From an uncultured Rhodospirillales bacterium (lineage in GTDB: Bacteria > Pseudomonadota > Alphaproteobacteria > ATCC43930 > CGMCC-115725): 7,875 bases of DNA. The DNA lies in assembly GCA_903897565.1 (NCBI GenBank), contig CAIUCF010000435.1, positions 1 through 7,875 on the forward strand, in the 5' to 3' direction. Below, piece by piece: positions 6,435 through 7,875 of the stretch. The notes under the pieces were generated by a model, which searched no databases, had not been told where the DNA came from, and was given only the letters and a program-made list of their open reading frames with translations. Position 1 is the stretch's first letter. Each line of letters opens with the position of its first letter. The position numbers were made by a program, and so were the translations under genes.

Positions 6435-7082
6435 ATGGCCGTAACCCTCATGACCGAGGCAGAGATCGAGCAATTCTTCGCCCGCCTCGCGGCGAAGCTG
6501 CCCGAGCCGAAGACCGAGCTCGAATACAGCAATCCCTTCACCTTGCTGGTCGCCGTAGTACTCTCGGCGCAGGCGACCGATATCGGCGTCAACAAGGCAA
6601 CCCGCAAGCTGTTTGCTGCGGCCGATACACCGGCGAAAATGGTCGCGCTCGGCGAAGATGCCATCCGCGAGCATGTCCGGACCATCGGGTTGTTCCGCAC
6701 CAAGGCAAAGAATGTCTTTGCGCTGTCGCAAATCCTGCTGCGCGAGCATGGCGGTGCCGTGCCGCGCGACCGCGCCGCGCTGGAGACGCTTCCCGGCGTC
6801 GGCCGCAAGACCGCGAATGTCGTGCTCAATGTCGCCTTCGGCGAGCCGACGATCGCGGTCGATACCCATCTGTTCCGACTCGGCAATCGGACCGGTCTTG
6901 CCCCGGGCAAGACGCCGCGAGAGGTCGAGGATGGGCTGGTGAAACGGATTCCGGCACACTGGCTACAGGGCGCGCATCACTGGCTAATCTTGCATGGTCG
7001 CTACGTGTGCACCGCCCGCAAGCCGAACTGTGCCGACTGTATCGTGCGCGACCTCTGCCATTTCGACGCGAAGACTGGCTAG
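6435..7082 (+). CDS. nth: Endonuclease III (DNA glycosylase/AP lyase)
   Basis: A 215-residue base excision repair enzyme that removes oxidised pyrimidines and cleaves the abasic site. The helix-hairpin-helix is LPGVGRKTANVV at 119-130 with the catalytic Lys125, and the catalytic Asp143 lies in VDTH. The C-terminal iron-sulfur cluster loop is intact: Cys192, Cys199, Cys202 and Cys208, spaced C-x6-C-x2-C-x5-C. LSAQATDIGVNKATRKLF at 43-60 is a family hallmark. Two starts are possible: the ATG at 6435 and an in-frame ATG at 6450 giving MTEAEIEQFF. Neither has a good Shine-Dalgarno, and the shorter form is nearer the usual family N-terminus. It sits 14 bases after dapB. Its TAG stop is separated by one base from the stop of the convergent lipoprotein gene. 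Confidence 0.96.
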   Translation: MAVTLMTEAEIEQFFARLAAKLPEPKTELEYSNPFTLLVAVVLSAQATDIGVNKATRKLFAAADTPAKMVALGEDAIREHVRTIGLFRTKAKNVFALSQILLREHGGAVPRDRAALETLPGVGRKTANVVLNVAFGEPTIAVDTHLFRLGNRTGLAPGKTPREVEDGLVKRIPAHWLQGAHHWLILHGRYVCTARKPNCADCIVRDLCHFDAKTG

Positions 7083-7083
7083 G

Positions 7084-7545
7084 CTAGCTCGTCGAAGCCG
7101 TCGTTTCGGGCGAGAACGGGGTGCAGAGATTGGCACCAAGACCAACGGCCTCAGTGCCGTGGCGTGCGCGGGTCTGGGCGTGGCTGACCGTCATCATGCC
7201 GGCTTCCGGATAGAGGAAGAGATCGAGCACGCAGGTGGCGCCGCGATATTGCCAAAGCTCCGCGGGCGCGTCGCGGCGGGTGAAGTCCGGTGGTCCCAGC
7301 CGAGCGAGCAGGGCCGGCGCGCTCAGATGTTCCAAGGTGTCGATTTGCGAGGCCGGCAAATCGGTTGGCCTGAGGCCGAGGCCCGGCTCTGCCCCGGTTG
7401 CCATGACGGGAGCTGCAGGTGGATTTGGTGCGACGCACGCGCTCAGGCCGATGCCGAGGGCTAGGATTGCGGCGAATCTGACGGCTCTACCGCGGCACGG
7501 AGCGCCGGGCACCAAAACACTACGCGCACTCATCATTCCCGCCAT
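7084..7545 (-). CDS. Conserved hypothetical lipoprotein
   Basis: A 153-residue predicted lipoprotein from the ATG at 7543-7545, which follows a GGGGGA stretch. The frame is open to a TTG at 7569, and ATGs at 7534-7536 and 7531-7533 are alternatives, so the exact start is uncertain. A long basic n-region (R18, R20, R23) precedes a hydrophobic core and the lipobox L-S-A-C, giving lipidated Cys37. A Pro/Ala-rich linker leads to a compact domain. Its most distinctive stretch runs from LGPPDF to LDLFLY (83-112) and includes ELWQYRG. This loosely recalls small BamE/SmpA-like envelope domains, which is inference only. Cys105 and Cys141 could form a disulfide. The protein looks like a family shared by related alphaproteobacteria without an assigned function. 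It lies downstream of the bactofilin gene, separated by a terminator hairpin. Confidence 0.8.
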   Translation of the reverse strand: MAGMMSARSVLVPGAPCRGRAVRFAAILALGIGLSACVAPNPPAAPVMATGAEPGLGLRPTDLPASQIDTLEHLSAPALLARLGPPDFTRRDAPAELWQYRGATCVLDLFLYPEAGMMTVSHAQTRARHGTEAVGLGANLCTPFSPETTASTS

Positions 7546-7570
7546 CTGGTCCCCCAACCACAAGGCCAAG

Positions 7571-7610
7571 AATTCCCCGATTCAGGTGTGCGATGCAACC
7601 TGAATCGGGG
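7571..7610 (-). terminator. Rho-independent terminator after the bactofilin gene
   Basis: CCCCGATTCAGGT at 7575-7587 and ACCTGAATCGGGG at 7598-7610 are perfect 13-bp inverted arms. Three further pairs (7589-7591 with 7595-7597) extend the stem past one bulged base. On the minus strand the stem starts 12 bases after the bactofilin stop and is followed by AATTCTT, a modest T-rich tail. The plus strand has no T-run, so the hairpin is oriented to end bactofilin transcription. It lies before the lipoprotein start, so the lipoprotein gene may need its own promoter or partial read-through. Confidence 0.8.
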
Positions 7611-7622
7611 GCGGTTCGGGAC

Positions 7623-7875
7623 TTAGTTGTAAGAAAGCGGGGTCTGCACGAATGTCGGCTGGACCAAGGGCTGTTCGCCCCCCGTGACGCCGGCGAGAAT
7701 GGGCGCGTCGGTCGCTTGCGCCTGAACGTCGCCCGAGACCTGGCCACCACGTTCGATCTCGATCTGGCCGTAGCGCACGACGCCGGAAACCTTGCCGGTG
7801 GCGCGGATGAACAAGCGATTCTTGACCGTCAGCGTGCCCTCGAAGCGACCATGGATTTCGAGTTCGTCGACGGTG
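7623..7875 (-). CDS. Bactofilin, C-terminal part (5' end outside window)
   Basis: The minus-strand frame is open to the right edge and ends in TAA at 7623-7625, giving the last 83 residues. The visible part has the short repeating beta pattern of the bactofilin (DUF583) core: ELEIHGRFEGTLTVKNRL, then IRATGKVSGVVRYGQIEIE, then GGQVSGDVQ. Alternating hydrophobic residues and regular glycines fit a right-handed beta-helix. Bactofilins polymerise without nucleotide into membrane-associated scaffolds that organise cell wall enzymes and cell shape. After the core comes a short flexible tail (about 35 residues, rich in Ala, Thr, Pro and Gln). The TTG at 7812-7814 is inside the core, not the start. 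A strong hairpin terminator follows the stop. Confidence 0.88.
   Translation of the reverse strand, partial: TVDELEIHGRFEGTLTVKNRLFIRATGKVSGVVRYGQIEIERGGQVSGDVQAQATDAPILAGVTGGEQPLVQPTFVQTPLSYN

Overview
This GC-rich window reads as a chromosomal segment of an alphaproteobacterium, most likely from the Rhodospirillales or a close relative. The reasons are the dense coding, the strong G/C bias at third codon positions, a murJ-trpS pair on one strand, a CcmI-type cytochrome c maturation protein, and a bactofilin next to a short lipoprotein. The placement is inferred from gene content and protein style, not from a marker gene. I see no tRNA, rRNA, insertion sequence, prophage gene or CRISPR array.

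Layout, left to right. The 3' end of a ccmI-like TPR gene (+) enters from the left. After a short AT-rich gap with promoter-like motifs comes a small lipoprotein gene (+) with a PEGA-like domain and a glycine-rich hydrophobic segment. It converges on a minus-strand group read right to left: murJ (lipid II flippase), trpS (tryptophanyl-tRNA synthetase) and a GNAT acetyltransferase. The convergent junction near 1010-1064 carries a degenerate 30-bp tandem repeat with a hairpin. Each copy ends in a stop codon in the GNAT frame.

A divergent intergenic region (about 4281-4533) separates murJ from a plus-strand group: a three-histidine-box membrane fatty acid desaturase, dapB (4-hydroxy-tetrahydrodipicolinate reductase) and nth (endonuclease III). 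nth converges on a minus-strand lipoprotein gene, with a single base between the two stop codons. Upstream of that lipoprotein on the same strand, beyond a strong hairpin terminator, lies the C-terminal part of a bactofilin gene that runs off the right edge.

Envelope functions dominate. MurJ exports the peptidoglycan precursor, DapB feeds diaminopimelate and lysine synthesis for the same polymer, the desaturase adjusts membrane lipids, bactofilin is a cytoskeletal scaffold, and there are two lipoproteins of unknown role. trpS and nth are housekeeping genes. Most of the region is ordinary core genome and I found no convincing new multi-gene system. The items most worth a second look are the stop-ending tandem repeat behind the GNAT gene, the two uncharacterised lipoproteins, and the leader regions at 440-547 and 4281-4533.
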